Positions 6,397 to 14,923 of a stretch of 15,414 bases of DNA are shown here, one piece after another. The stretch is from NCBI GenBank assembly GCA_027041035.1, contig JALULB010000045.1:1-15414 (forward strand), read 5' to 3'. This DNA is from Sedimenticola sp. (GTDB taxonomy: Bacteria; Pseudomonadota; Gammaproteobacteria; Chromatiales; Chromatiaceae). The stretch's first letter is position 1. Every line of letters starts with the position of its first letter. The notes beneath the pieces were generated by a model that worked only from the letters and a program-made list of their open reading frames with translations, had not been told where the DNA came from and did no database searches. A program made the position numbers and the translations under genes.

Positions 6397-8079
6397 AGCC
6401 AGGATATGAACAACCCGACAGCGCGGAAACGCCGCCGGCGGCGTGGCCGCCGCGTCGACAGCGAGGCCTTGCACGCAATCCGTGAACTGCTGGGCGACGC
6501 ACCGCGCGAACGCGACCAACTACTGGAACATCTGCACCGCATCCAGGATCATCACGGCTGCCTGCCGGCGGCATCGCTGGTCGCCCTCGCCGACGAAATG
6601 CGCCTCGCGCCGGTGGAGGTCTTCGAGGTCGCCAGTTTCTATCATCATTTCGATCCCCGCACCGACCCGGACGAGGAGCCGGCGCCCCGGCCTGGCGTGC
6701 GCATCTGCGACGCCATCGGCTGCCAGATGCACGGCGCAAACCTCTTGATCGACGCCCTGACCCGGACGCTGGGAGAACGCCTCGACATCCAGCGCGTCCC
6801 CTGTGTCGGTCAATGCGCCCGGGCGCCGGTCGCGGTACTCGGCACGCGGGTGATCGGCCACGCCGATGTCGCGGCGGTCGAAAGCGCGCTCACCGATGGG
6901 AACAACGAGGCGCGTCCGCCTCCAGACGCCATCGATTACCGCCGCGCACTCGACGGCGGCGGTTATGCCCTGCTGCGCGACTGCCTCGCCGGCGGGCATG
7001 CTCGCCAACGGATCATCGACATCATCGATCAGGCGGGCCTGCGCGGCCTTGGCGGCGCCGGCTTTCCGACCGCGCGTAAATGGCGCATTCTGCGTGACCA
7101 GCCCGGCCCGCGCGTGCTGGTGGTGAATGCCGACGAAGGCGAGCCCGGCACCTTCAAGGACCGTCATTGCCTGGAGCACGACCCGCACCGCTTTCTCGAA
7201 GGCGCACTGATCGCCGCGTGGGTCATCGAGGCCGACAGCCTCTACATCTACCTGCGTGACGAGTACGCCAGCGCCCGCATCCTGCTGGAGCGGGAGCTGA
7301 AGGCGCTGCGAGACGATCCACCGGCAAGCTTGCCGACCATCCAACTGAGGCGCGGCGCCGGCGCTTATATCTGCGGCGAGGAATCCGCCCTGCTGGAATC
7401 CATCGAGGGCAAACGCGGCATGCCGCGCCAGCGGCCACCCTACGTCGCCGAGGTCGGCCTGTTCGGCAGGCCGACGCTGGTGCAGAATCTCGAAACCCTG
7501 TATCGCATCCGCGAGATCGTCGACAACGGCGCCGACTGGTATCACGCCCAGGGGCGCCGTGGACGCCACGGCGCGCGCGCTTTCTCGGTCAGCGGTCGGG
7601 TCAGAAAGCCCGGTGTGTATCTCGCCCCGGTCGGCATCAGCGCGCGCGAGCTGATCGACGAATACTGTGGCGGCATGGCCGACGGGCACCGGCTGTACGG
7701 CTATTTTCCCGGCGGCGCCTCCGGCGGCATGCTGCCCGCCTCGCTCGCCGATCTGCCGCTGGATTTCGACACCCTGCGGGAATACGGCTGCTTCATCGGC
7801 TCGGCCGCCGTCATCGTCTTCTCGCAACAGGATTCCGCCCGCGAGCTGGCGCTGAACGCAATGCGCTTCTTCGCCGCCGAGTCCTGCGGCCAATGCACCC
7901 CGTGCCGCGTCGGCACGACAAAGGCGGCTGGCCTGATGGCCGAGGCCGACTGGGATATCCCACGCCTGAAGGATCTCGCCAGCGTGATGGAGGATGCCTC
8001 CATCTGCGGTCTCGGTCAGGCCGCGCCAAATCCGCTGCGCTGCGTGCTGCGTTACTTTCCCGGGGAGTTCGACGGATGA
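6394..8079 (+). CDS. fdsB: NAD-dependent formate dehydrogenase, fused gamma-beta (FdsG-FdsB) diaphorase subunit
   Basis: This subunit takes electrons from the FdsA formate site and reduces NAD+. The 561-residue protein joins two modules usually encoded separately. Residues about 20-160 are a NuoE/FdsG-like thioredoxin-fold [2Fe-2S] domain with C105-x4-C110 and C137-x3-C141. Residues about 180-561 are NuoF/FdsB-like: the FMN/NADH region GLRGLGGAGFPTARKW (215-230), NADEGEPGTFKDR (245-257), RGAGAYICGEESALL, and a [4Fe-4S] motif C498-x2-C501-x2-C504 plus C538. The start carries a very arginine-rich segment (KRRRRRGRR). GTG at 6394 is chosen on its GGAGG site. The stop overlaps the fdsA ATG (ATGA), indicating translational coupling. 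A similar fused beta subunit exists in Methylorubrum extorquens FDH1. The other candidates, complex I NuoEF or HoxF of a hydrogenase, are ruled out by the downstream formate dehydrogenase alpha subunit and fdhD. Confidence 0.94.
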   Translation: MSQDMNNPTARKRRRRRGRRVDSEALHAIRELLGDAPRERDQLLEHLHRIQDHHGCLPAASLVALADEMRLAPVEVFEVASFYHHFDPRTDPDEEPAPRPGVRICDAIGCQMHGANLLIDALTRTLGERLDIQRVPCVGQCARAPVAVLGTRVIGHADVAAVESALTDGNNEARPPPDAIDYRRALDGGGYALLRDCLAGGHARQRIIDIIDQAGLRGLGGAGFPTARKWRILRDQPGPRVLVVNADEGEPGTFKDRHCLEHDPHRFLEGALIAAWVIEADSLYIYLRDEYASARILLERELKALRDDPPASLPTIQLRRGAGAYICGEESALLESIEGKRGMPRQRPPYVAEVGLFGRPTLVQNLETLYRIREIVDNGADWYHAQGRRGRHGARAFSVSGRVRKPGVYLAPVGISARELIDEYCGGMADGHRLYGYFPGGASGGMLPASLADLPLDFDTLREYGCFIGSAAVIVFSQQDSARELALNAMRFFAAESCGQCTPCRVGTTKAAGLMAEADWDIPRLKDLASVMEDASICGLGQAAPNPLRCVLRYFPGEFDG

Positions 8080-10808
8080 ATACCACGCATGCCATTGGCT
8101 TCCAACTCGACGACCGGGAGATCGACGCCCGTCCCGGTGAAAGCATTCTTCAGGTCGCGTCGAGGCATGGCATCGAGCTCCCGTGTCTGTGTTACCAACC
8201 CGGCTATCGCGCCGACGGCAACTGCCGCGCCTGCGTCGTCGAGATCGAGGGCGAACGCGCATTGGCGCCCTCCTGCCGCCGCCAGCCGACGCCCGGCATG
8301 CATGTCGACACGCGTGGCGCGCGCGCCCGGAAGGCGCGCGCGCTGGTGATCCAACTGCTCGCCGCCGACCGCGCGAAGACAGCCGTCGACAACGAAAACG
8401 ACGCACTGAACCATTGGCTGAGCAGACTCGGACTCGATGCCGATCGCTTTGCCGGGCGACGACAGCCAGCGCGGCGCGACACCAGCCACCCGGCCATCAC
8501 GGTCGACCTGTCGCAATGCATCCAGTGCGGTCGCTGCGTGCGCGCCTGCCGCGAGGAACAGGTCAACGACGTGATCGGCTACGCCTATCGCGGCGCGCGA
8601 TCCCGCATTGTCTTCGACCTGGACGACCCGCTCGGCGACAGCAGTTGCGTGGCCTGCGGAGAATGCGTGCGAGCCTGCCCGACAGGGGCGCTCGCGGCGG
8701 CGCGTGGCGCTTCCGAAAGCGACACCCGAACCGAAAGCATCTGCCCGTATTGCGGCGTCGGCTGTCTGCTGAGTTATCGCGCGCGGGATGGGCGCATCGT
8801 CGCGGTCGAGGGTCGCGACGGTCCGGCGAATCATGGCCGCCTGTGCGTAAAGGGACGTTTTGGCTTCGACTACGTGCACCATGCGCAGCGGCTCACCCAC
8901 CCCCTGATCCGGCGTGACGACGTCGCCAAGCTCCACGAACCGCTCACCCAGGCGGACATCCCCCGGGTTTTCCGCGAAACCACCTGGGACGAGGCGCTGG
9001 AGGTTGCCGCCACGGGCCTGCGGCGCATCCGCGACACCCGGGGTTCGGCCGCGCTGGCGGGTTACGGCTCGGCAAAAGGCAGCAACGAAGAGGCCTACCT
9101 GTTCCAGAAACTGGTGCGCACCGGCTTCGGCACGAACAATGTCGATCATTGCACCCGGCTGTGCCACGCGTCGTCGGTCACCGCGTTGCTCGAAGGCATA
9201 GGCTCCAGCGCGGTGACCAATCAGGTCGAGGACGTGGAGAACGCCGAGGTCATCATCGTCATCGGCGCGAAGCCGACATCCAATCACCCGGTCGCCGCCA
9301 CCTTCATGAAGAACGCTGCGAAACGGGGCGCGACGCTGATCCTGCTGGATCCCTATCGCTCGGATCTGGCGCGCCACGCGGACTATTTCCTGCGTTTCCA
9401 TCCGGATACCGATGTCGCCCTGCTGAACGCGATGATGCATTGCATCGTCGAAGAAGGGCTGCATGACCAGCAATTCATCGACGCCCGCACCGAGGGTTTC
9501 GAGGCGCTACGCGCCAATCTGCGCGACTACAGCCCGGAACGGGTCGCGCCGATCTGCGGCATCGCCGCCGATACCCTCCGCGCGGTGGCCCGGCGGTACG
9601 CGACGGCGCGCGCCGCGATGATCTTCTGGGGCATGGGCATCACCCAGCATATCCACGGCACCGACAACGCGCGCTGCCTGATCGCCCTGGCGCTGCTGAC
9701 CGGCCAGATCGGCCGCGCCGGCGCCGGTCTGCATCCGCTGCGCGGGCAGAACAATGTGCAGGGGGCTTCCGACATGGGCCTGATTCCGATGGTCTTTCCC
9801 GGCTACCGGCCGGTGTCGGACGCCGATGCCCAGGCAGACTTCCGCGAACTGTGGGGCAGCGACCTGGATGCCAGGCCCGGCCTGACCGTCGTCGAGATCA
9901 TGCAGGCCGCGCAACGCGGCCAGATACGCGGGATGTATATCGAAGGCGAGAACCCGGCGATGTCCGACCCGAATCTGAATCACACCCGCGCGGCACTGGC
10001 GAAGCTCGACCACCTGGTCGTGCAGGACATCTTCTTCACCGAAACCGCCAGCTACGCCGATGTGATTCTGCCGGCCTCAGCGTTCGCCGAGAAAACCGGC
10101 AGCTTCACGAACACCGACCGACGGGTACAGATCGGCCGCCAGGCGATCCAGCCGCCAGGGGATGCGCGTCAGGATCTGTGGATCATCCAGCAGATCGCCC
10201 GGCGTCTTGGCCTGGACTGGCATTACCCCGGTCCCGAGCAGGTCTTCGAAGAGCTTTGCCGGGCGGTGCCGGACATGGCCGGCATGAGCTGGGCGCGTCT
10301 GGAACGCGAGCACAGCCTGACCTACCCGCTGCGCCGACCGGGTGATTCCGGCCAGGCAACCTTGTTCACGCGGCGCTTCCCGACCGCCAGCGGTCGCGGC
10401 CGTTTCGTTCCGGCGCGCTACACCCACGCCGACGAACTGCCGGACGACGACTACCCGCTGGTGTTCACCACCGGACGCCAACTGGAGCACTGGCACACCG
10501 GCGCGATGAGCCGCCGCGCGCGTGTCCTCGACGCGCTCGAACCCGTGGCAGTGGTGAGCATCCATCCGGACGATCTGAAGGCGGCGGGTGGCGCCGACGG
10601 CAAGCCGCTATGCATTCGATCGCGGCGCGGCGAGATCGTCGCGCTGGCCCATCCCGACGACGGTATCCAGCGAGGCGTGCTGTTCATGGCCTTCTGCTAC
10701 GCCGAGGCCGCCGCCAACCTGCTGACCAACGAAGCGTTGGATCCGGACGCAAAGATCCCGGAATTCAAGTATTGCGCGGTCAATATCCGCCCGCGAGACC
10801 GCGCATGA
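8076..10808 (+). CDS. fdsA: NAD-dependent formate dehydrogenase alpha subunit (molybdopterin, FdsA-type)
   Basis: This is the catalytic subunit: formate is oxidised at a Mo or W bis-MGD centre. The 910-residue protein has in order: a NuoG-like [2Fe-2S] domain (C39, C50, C53, C67); a 2x[4Fe-4S] ferredoxin domain (C148-C151-C154-C158 and C191-C194-C197-C201); the molybdopterin Fe4S4 domain (C223, C226, C230, C257); the active-site stretch NNVDHCTRLCHASS, where C363 should ligate the metal and H364 is the conserved partner, so this is a Cys and not a selenocysteine enzyme; and the C-terminal MGD-binding domain (TTGRQLEHWHTG). No cysteine lies between residues 68 and 147, so the His-Cys3 [4Fe-4S] motif of NuoG-type proteins appears absent. 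There is no Tat signal, consistent with a cytoplasmic enzyme. ATG at 8076 overlaps the upstream stop and has GGGGAG 8 bases before it; the stop overlaps the fdhD start. A small FdsD gene is not seen. Confidence 0.95.
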   Translation: MNTTHAIGFQLDDREIDARPGESILQVASRHGIELPCLCYQPGYRADGNCRACVVEIEGERALAPSCRRQPTPGMHVDTRGARARKARALVIQLLAADRAKTAVDNENDALNHWLSRLGLDADRFAGRRQPARRDTSHPAITVDLSQCIQCGRCVRACREEQVNDVIGYAYRGARSRIVFDLDDPLGDSSCVACGECVRACPTGALAAARGASESDTRTESICPYCGVGCLLSYRARDGRIVAVEGRDGPANHGRLCVKGRFGFDYVHHAQRLTHPLIRRDDVAKLHEPLTQADIPRVFRETTWDEALEVAATGLRRIRDTRGSAALAGYGSAKGSNEEAYLFQKLVRTGFGTNNVDHCTRLCHASSVTALLEGIGSSAVTNQVEDVENAEVIIVIGAKPTSNHPVAATFMKNAAKRGATLILLDPYRSDLARHADYFLRFHPDTDVALLNAMMHCIVEEGLHDQQFIDARTEGFEALRANLRDYSPERVAPICGIAADTLRAVARRYATARAAMIFWGMGITQHIHGTDNARCLIALALLTGQIGRAGAGLHPLRGQNNVQGASDMGLIPMVFPGYRPVSDADAQADFRELWGSDLDARPGLTVVEIMQAAQRGQIRGMYIEGENPAMSDPNLNHTRAALAKLDHLVVQDIFFTETASYADVILPASAFAEKTGSFTNTDRRVQIGRQAIQPPGDARQDLWIIQQIARRLGLDWHYPGPEQVFEELCRAVPDMAGMSWARLEREHSLTYPLRRPGDSGQATLFTRRFPTASGRGRFVPARYTHADELPDDDYPLVFTTGRQLEHWHTGAMSRRARVLDALEPVAVVSIHPDDLKAAGGADGKPLCIRSRRGEIVALAHPDDGIQRGVLFMAFCYAEAAANLLTNEALDPDAKIPEFKYCAVNIRPRDRA

Positions 10809-11662
10809 ACGCCACCGACAGGGGACCATTGCTCAGCGCCGCCGGTCTCGACGCAACCGTCGCGGTTACCGCGATCGACGAGAACGGTCGGACGCGAAAC
10901 GGCCACATCGCGGCGGAACGCCCGTTGACGCTGTACCTGGACAAACGCGAGATCGTCACGCTGATGACACTCGGCGTGCATCCCGAGTTGCTGGTACTCG
11001 GCTGGCTGCGCAACCAGCGACTGATCCCCTCGCTGGAGCACATCGCCCGGGTTCAGGTCGACTGGGAAACCGATGCGGCCGCCGTCACGACCCGTCACGG
11101 CGTCGACGGGCTGGACGAGCGGCTCGCGCATCGCACCGTCACCACCGGCTGCGGCCAGGGCACGGTGTTCGGTCGCCTGATGGATGAGCTCGATCAGATC
11201 CGGCTGGCGGCGCCGAACGTGCGTCAATCCACCCTACACGCGCTGCTGGACAACCTGTCCCGACACAACCAGGTGTACCGCAAGGCGGGAGCAGTGCATG
11301 GCTGCGCGCTGTGCGCGGGCAGCGGGATCGATCTGTTCATCGAGGATGTCGGCCGGCACAACGCGGTCGACGCGATCGCCGGGGAGATGTGGCTGCGGGA
11401 CACGCCGGGACACGACAAGCTGTTCTACACCACCGGCCGGCTGACCTCGGAGATGGTCATCAAGGTTGCCCAGATGGGCATCCCGGTGTTGTTGTCCCGC
11501 TCGGGCATCACCGAGATGGGGCTGAGGCTGGGACGCCAGCTCGGCGTGACGCTGATCGCGCGCGCCAAGGGGCGCCACTTTCTGGTCTACAACGGCGCGC
11601 GGAACATCCTGTTCGACCGCGCGGACGCGGCATCACCTTATGTACTCCGCGAGGGTTCTTGA
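10805..11662 (+). CDS. fdhD: Formate dehydrogenase accessory sulfurtransferase FdhD (FdsC homologue)
   Basis: FdhD/FdsC passes sulfur from a cysteine desulfurase to the molybdenum cofactor and is needed for active formate dehydrogenase. The 285-residue protein shows the family segments AERPLTLYLDKREIVTLMTL (about 37-56), TTGCGQGTVFG (113-123), a HGCALCAGSG stretch (165-174), EDVGRHNAVDAIAGEM (180-195) and FYTTGRLTSEMVIK (207-220). The sulfur-carrying loop, CxxC in E. coli (C121, C124), has only one cysteine here (C116, followed by GQG), while a CALC pair sits at 167-170. The DVGRHNAVD motif is followed by A where I expect K. ATG at 10805 overlaps the fdsA stop, so translation is probably coupled. 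The 3' end overlaps the convergent kinase gene by 30 bases, with no terminator between them. The role in maturing the upstream FdsA is very likely. Confidence 0.93.
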   Translation: MNATDRGPLLSAAGLDATVAVTAIDENGRTRNGHIAAERPLTLYLDKREIVTLMTLGVHPELLVLGWLRNQRLIPSLEHIARVQVDWETDAAAVTTRHGVDGLDERLAHRTVTTGCGQGTVFGRLMDELDQIRLAAPNVRQSTLHALLDNLSRHNQVYRKAGAVHGCALCAGSGIDLFIEDVGRHNAVDAIAGEMWLRDTPGHDKLFYTTGRLTSEMVIKVAQMGIPVLLSRSGITEMGLRLGRQLGVTLIARAKGRHFLVYNGARNILFDRADAASPYVLREGS

Positions 11663-13705
11663 CAGCAGGTCGCTGTCCAGCGGTTTAGTCATGAAGCGGT
11701 CCATGCCCACATCCAGGCAGGCCTGGCGCGTCTCGCTGGCGGAATCCACCGTCAGCGCGATGATCGGCATGCGTCGCGCATCGCCTTCCCCGGCGCGGAA
11801 ACGACGCACGAACTCCAGGCCATCCATTACCGGCATGCGGATATCGACGAAGGCGAGATCGAACGTCTGTTCCCGCGTCAGGTCGAGCGCGACCTGGCCG
11901 TTCTCGGCCACCACCACCTCGCAGCCGCGCTGACTCAGCAAGGTATTCAACAAACGCGCGCTGATACGATCGTCCTCGGCGACAAGAATCCGGCGGCCGG
12001 CGCAGCGGTTCTCGCTTTCCTCTTGATCCTCGGACTCATCTGTCAAGCGCTCGCGCTCGGCGGCGATCTGGCTCAGCGCCTCGGCCAGCGCGACGACGGA
12101 AACCGGTTTGGTCAAGACATGCACGCCACTCTGTTCGACCTCGAAACGGCGGCGGCGCGCATAGCTGACGGCAACGATAGGCAGCCTGCCTTCGCAATGT
12201 CGATCGAGACGCTCGGCCAACGCGTAGATGTCCAGATCGGTGATCGCATCACAGACGATCGCGGCGTCGGCCTCGCAGTCCAGCACCTCGGCGAGGTTTC
12301 CACTGAGCGCTGAAAGTTGTATCAGGTGTACATCCACGCCCAGATCCAGACAGTATTGCAGCAGGTTCTCTCGGCTGGTGGCATTCGTTTCCATCAGCAG
12401 CACCTTGCGCAAACCCTGTACCCGGGCGACACGATTGATCAGGCGGGCCGGCGCTTCGGGCATCAACGGCAAGTGGACAGTGAAAACCGTGCCCTCGGGT
12501 TCGTTTCTGGCCACCTGGATGTCACCGCCCATCAGGCGCACCAGGTCTCGCGCGATGGTCGTGCCCAGACCCGTGCCACCATAGCGTCGCGTCGTCGAGC
12601 TATCCTCCTGCCAAAAACTGTCGAACACGTGCGGCAAAGACTCCTTGGCAATCCCGATACCCGTATCGGCCACCTGCAACATCAGCAGCGGCACGCCATC
12701 CTCATCCGTCTCCTGCCGGGCAATCACGTTGACCTCGCCCTGTTCGGTGAACTTGATGGCATTCCCTATCAGGTTGTACAACACCTGCTGAAGTCGCAGG
12801 CGATCGCCGATCACGCCGGCGGGCAGGGCGGTATCGACAGACAGCGTCAGTTCCAGCCCCTTCTCATAGGTCTGCGTGGAAAGCTCGCGGCATACCGAAT
12901 GCAGCGTGGCTTCCAGGTCGTAGGGCGTGTGCTCCAGCTCGACCTTGTCCGCATCGATCTTGGAGAAATCGAGGATATCGCCGATCAGCGCACGCAGCAT
13001 CTCCGCCGAGGCGATCACCGAGCCCGCGTACTCGCGCTGCTCGGCATTCAATGGTGTGTTTTCGAGCAACTGCATCATGCCCAACACGCCGGTAAGCGGG
13101 GTGCGGAACTCGTGCGTCATGGTCGCGAGAAAATTCGCCTTCGCCTCCGCGGCGGCCTCCGCCCGCTGCCGTGCGCGATGCAGTTTCTTCAGCAGACTGA
13201 GCTCATACATCGGCAACGCGATCAGCGACACCAGCAGGAACGCGGTCTCATACAGGGTGTCCGGATCCTCGCTGAGCGCGAACACGACGATCGAATAGGC
13301 AAACAGGCTGCCGAGAGACGCCGCGATCAGATACTCTCGTCCATAGCGGGTGCCGTAGGAAACGAAGATCCAGATATACAGCAGAAAGAAAGGGCCGTTG
13401 GCCGCCCCGGTGAACCAGATCGCCAGGGTCGACGCGCTGATGTCCAGCACCATCGTCAGGTAGCGTCGCCAGCGCCGCAAGGCGCGATCCCGCGCGACAT
13501 GAATCAACACGGCGACGAAGACCACGAGATACACGCCGAACAGCGCCGCGATCACATCCAGGTCGACATGGAAGAAACCAGCGGCGCGACCTCCAAGGAT
13601 ATAGATCAGCGCGAACACCCAGATCGCGGAACGCGCCAGGCCGGACTGAAACTCGGGATGGGCGCGCAGCTCGGGGTCGATCAGACGATCAAGAAACTGG
13701 CTCAT
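11633..13705 (-). CDS. RpfC-like membrane hybrid sensor histidine kinase
   Basis: A 690-residue inner-membrane sensor that should autophosphorylate and pass phosphate to a receiver. Residues about 25-175 hold five or six hydrophobic segments separated by short loops, ending at MYELSLLKKLHRARQRAEAA. This layout resembles the input domain of RpfC, the Xanthomonas sensor of diffusible fatty-acid signals. Next come HisKA with H198 (MTHEFRTPL), HATPase_c with the N-box (NLIGNAIKFT, 311-320), G1 box (DTGIGI, 347-352) and G2 box (YGGTGLG, 375-381), and two receiver domains. The first (about 433-545) looks degenerate: its acidic pocket reads METNAT instead of an acidic pair. The second (about 572-688) is intact with E577, D578, phosphoacceptor D621 and K674. 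RpfC's C-terminal HPt domain is missing. AGGGA lies about 10 bases before the ATG. No rpfF or rpfG neighbour is seen. The kinase class is certain; the ligand is unknown. Confidence 0.92.
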   Translation of the reverse strand: MSQFLDRLIDPELRAHPEFQSGLARSAIWVFALIYILGGRAAGFFHVDLDVIAALFGVYLVVFVAVLIHVARDRALRRWRRYLTMVLDISASTLAIWFTGAANGPFFLLYIWIFVSYGTRYGREYLIAASLGSLFAYSIVVFALSEDPDTLYETAFLLVSLIALPMYELSLLKKLHRARQRAEAAAEAKANFLATMTHEFRTPLTGVLGMMQLLENTPLNAEQREYAGSVIASAEMLRALIGDILDFSKIDADKVELEHTPYDLEATLHSVCRELSTQTYEKGLELTLSVDTALPAGVIGDRLRLQQVLYNLIGNAIKFTEQGEVNVIARQETDEDGVPLLMLQVADTGIGIAKESLPHVFDSFWQEDSSTTRRYGGTGLGTTIARDLVRLMGGDIQVARNEPEGTVFTVHLPLMPEAPARLINRVARVQGLRKVLLMETNATSRENLLQYCLDLGVDVHLIQLSALSGNLAEVLDCEADAAIVCDAITDLDIYALAERLDRHCEGRLPIVAVSYARRRRFEVEQSGVHVLTKPVSVVALAEALSQIAAERERLTDESEDQEESENRCAGRRILVAEDDRISARLLNTLLSQRGCEVVVAENGQVALDLTREQTFDLAFVDIRMPVMDGLEFVRRFRAGEGDARRMPIIALTVDSASETRQACLDVGMDRFMTKPLDSDLLSRTLAEYIR

Positions 13706-13800
13706 AAAATATATCCCTATTCTTCAAGTAACCGTCCAGCTCATCTCCGAAGTGCGTCACGTTGGGAGCGACAAAGCCGGAAACACCACGAAGAGTGATT

Positions 13801-13809
13801 TGCTAGAAT
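13801..13809 (+). promoter_or_regulatory. Candidate extended -10 promoter element for nth
   Basis: TGC-TAGAAT is a TGn-extended -10 with five of six matches to TATAAT. It lies 37 bases before the nth ATG in the 141-base gap between the divergent kinase and nth genes. No convincing -35 hexamer sits at normal spacing. The assignment is by motif only. Confidence 0.4.
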
Positions 13810-13846
13810 AACATGCCATCCGGCCCGTCCCAGATTAAAGCAGAAC

Positions 13847-14482
13847 ATGAACGCCGATAAAAGACGCAAAATCTTCGAGCGCCTGCGCGAGGCCAATCCG
13901 CATCCCACCACCGAGCTGAACTTCGATTCGCCATTCGAATTGCTGATCGCGGTCATGCTCTCGGCCCAGGCCACGGACAAAAGCGTCAACAAGGCAACCC
14001 GGCGACTGTTCAAGATCGCCAACACCCCGGAAGCCCTGTTGAAACTCGGCGAAGACGGCGTGAAGCAGTACATCAGGACGATCGGGCTGTTCAACACCAA
14101 GGCGAAAAACATCATCAAAACCTGCCGGATTCTGATCGACAGGCACGCGGGCGAAGTGCCGCGTACCCGCGAGGAACTGGAAGCCCTGCCCGGCGTCGGA
14201 CGAAAAACCGCCAATGTGGTACTGAATACCGCCTTTGGCGAACCCACGATGGCGGTGGACACGCATATCTTTCGCGTCGCCAACCGCACCCGTCTGGCGC
14301 CCGGCAATACCCCGCTGGCAGTGGAGAAGCGTCTGCTGAAGGTCATCCCGAAGGCATTTCTGCGCGATGCCCATCACTGGTTGATCCTGTTGGGAAGATA
14401 CACCTGCGTCGCAAGAAAACCACGTTGCGGATCCTGCCTGATCGAGGATCTCTGCGAGTACCCCCGGAAAACCACCGAATAG
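13847..14482 (+). CDS. nth: Endonuclease III (DNA glycosylase/AP lyase)
   Basis: Nth starts base-excision repair of oxidised pyrimidines, removing the base and cutting the abasic strand by beta-elimination. The 211-residue product has exactly the length of E. coli Nth. It shows the early helix segment FELLIAVMLSAQATDKSVN, the helix-hairpin-helix LPGVGRKTANVVLN with catalytic lysine K120, the catalytic aspartate D138 in VDTHIFRVANR, and a C-terminal [4Fe-4S] motif C187-x6-C194-x2-C197-x5-C203, all at the same residue numbers as E. coli. The ATG at 13847 gives the standard N-terminus, although its ribosome site (AAAGCAG) is weak. The DUF1841 gene follows 12 bases after the stop, so the two are probably co-transcribed. 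It is chromosomal housekeeping DNA with no sign of transfer. Confidence 0.97.
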   Translation: MNADKRRKIFERLREANPHPTTELNFDSPFELLIAVMLSAQATDKSVNKATRRLFKIANTPEALLKLGEDGVKQYIRTIGLFNTKAKNIIKTCRILIDRHAGEVPRTREELEALPGVGRKTANVVLNTAFGEPTMAVDTHIFRVANRTRLAPGNTPLAVEKRLLKVIPKAFLRDAHHWLILLGRYTCVARKPRCGSCLIEDLCEYPRKTTE

Positions 14483-14494
14483 AGGCAAACCCCC

Positions 14495-14923
14495 ATGTAT
14501 GGCAACGACCGCGACAGTGTACGCCGGGTCTTTTTTCAGGCGTGGAACGGACGTAACGGCAAGCGGCCCCTGGAACCGATCGAGCAGCTGATTGTCAGCA
14601 TAGTAGAACAGCACCCTGAATATCAGGCCATGCTGGAGCAACCGGAGGACGCGATCAAAACCGATTACGGCGTGGAAAACGGCCAGACCAACCCTTTTCT
14701 GCACATGGGCATGCACATCAGTATCGCGGAACAACTGCAAACCGACACGCCCGGCGGCATCCGCGCGCTCTACCAGGAACTCGCGCGACAGAGTGGCGAC
14801 CCGCATCAAGCGGAACACCGGATGATGGAATGCCTCGGCGAGGTGCTCTGGCAGGCGCAGCGAGACGCGGCGGAACCCGACCAGCAGGCTTATCTCCGCT
14901 GCCTGCGAAAACTGCTGAAATAA
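14495..14923 (+). CDS. DUF1841 family protein, function unknown
   Basis: A 142-residue soluble protein that matches the DUF1841 pattern I know from beta- and gammaproteobacteria: an N-terminal MYGNDRDSVRRVFFQAW, a central PLEPIEQLIVSIVEQHPEY, the hallmark GQTNPFLHMGMHISIAEQ (residues 63-80, His/Met rich), and a C-terminal HRMMECLGEVLWQAQRD. There are no signal peptide, membrane segment or cysteine-based metal sites; one lone Cys sits in MMECL and one in LRCLRK. The conserved histidines in HMGMH and AEHRMMEC could bind a metal, which is inference. The ATG at 14495 has AGAGG 9 bases upstream. It lies 12 bases after nth in what looks like one operon; no function linked to repair is established. 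The family call is fairly sure, the role unknown. Confidence 0.85.
   Translation: MYGNDRDSVRRVFFQAWNGRNGKRPLEPIEQLIVSIVEQHPEYQAMLEQPEDAIKTDYGVENGQTNPFLHMGMHISIAEQLQTDTPGGIRALYQELARQSGDPHQAEHRMMECLGEVLWQAQRDAAEPDQQAYLRCLRKLLK

Noticed and set aside
6520..9473. Long minus-strand frames (628 and 473 codons) opposite the formate dehydrogenase genes
   Set aside because: The sense-strand genes have complete cofactor motifs; the antisense products have none.
6394..10808. Complex I (NuoEFG) or bidirectional hydrogenase (HoxFU) instead of formate dehydrogenase
   Set aside because: The large subunit has the formate dehydrogenase active-site Cys-His (C363-H364) and a bis-MGD domain, and fdhD is coupled downstream; no other nuo or hox genes are present.
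12317..13798. 493-codon plus-strand frame opposite the kinase gene
   Set aside because: It is antisense to a complete kinase with all H, N, G and D motifs and has Gln/Arg-rich composition only.
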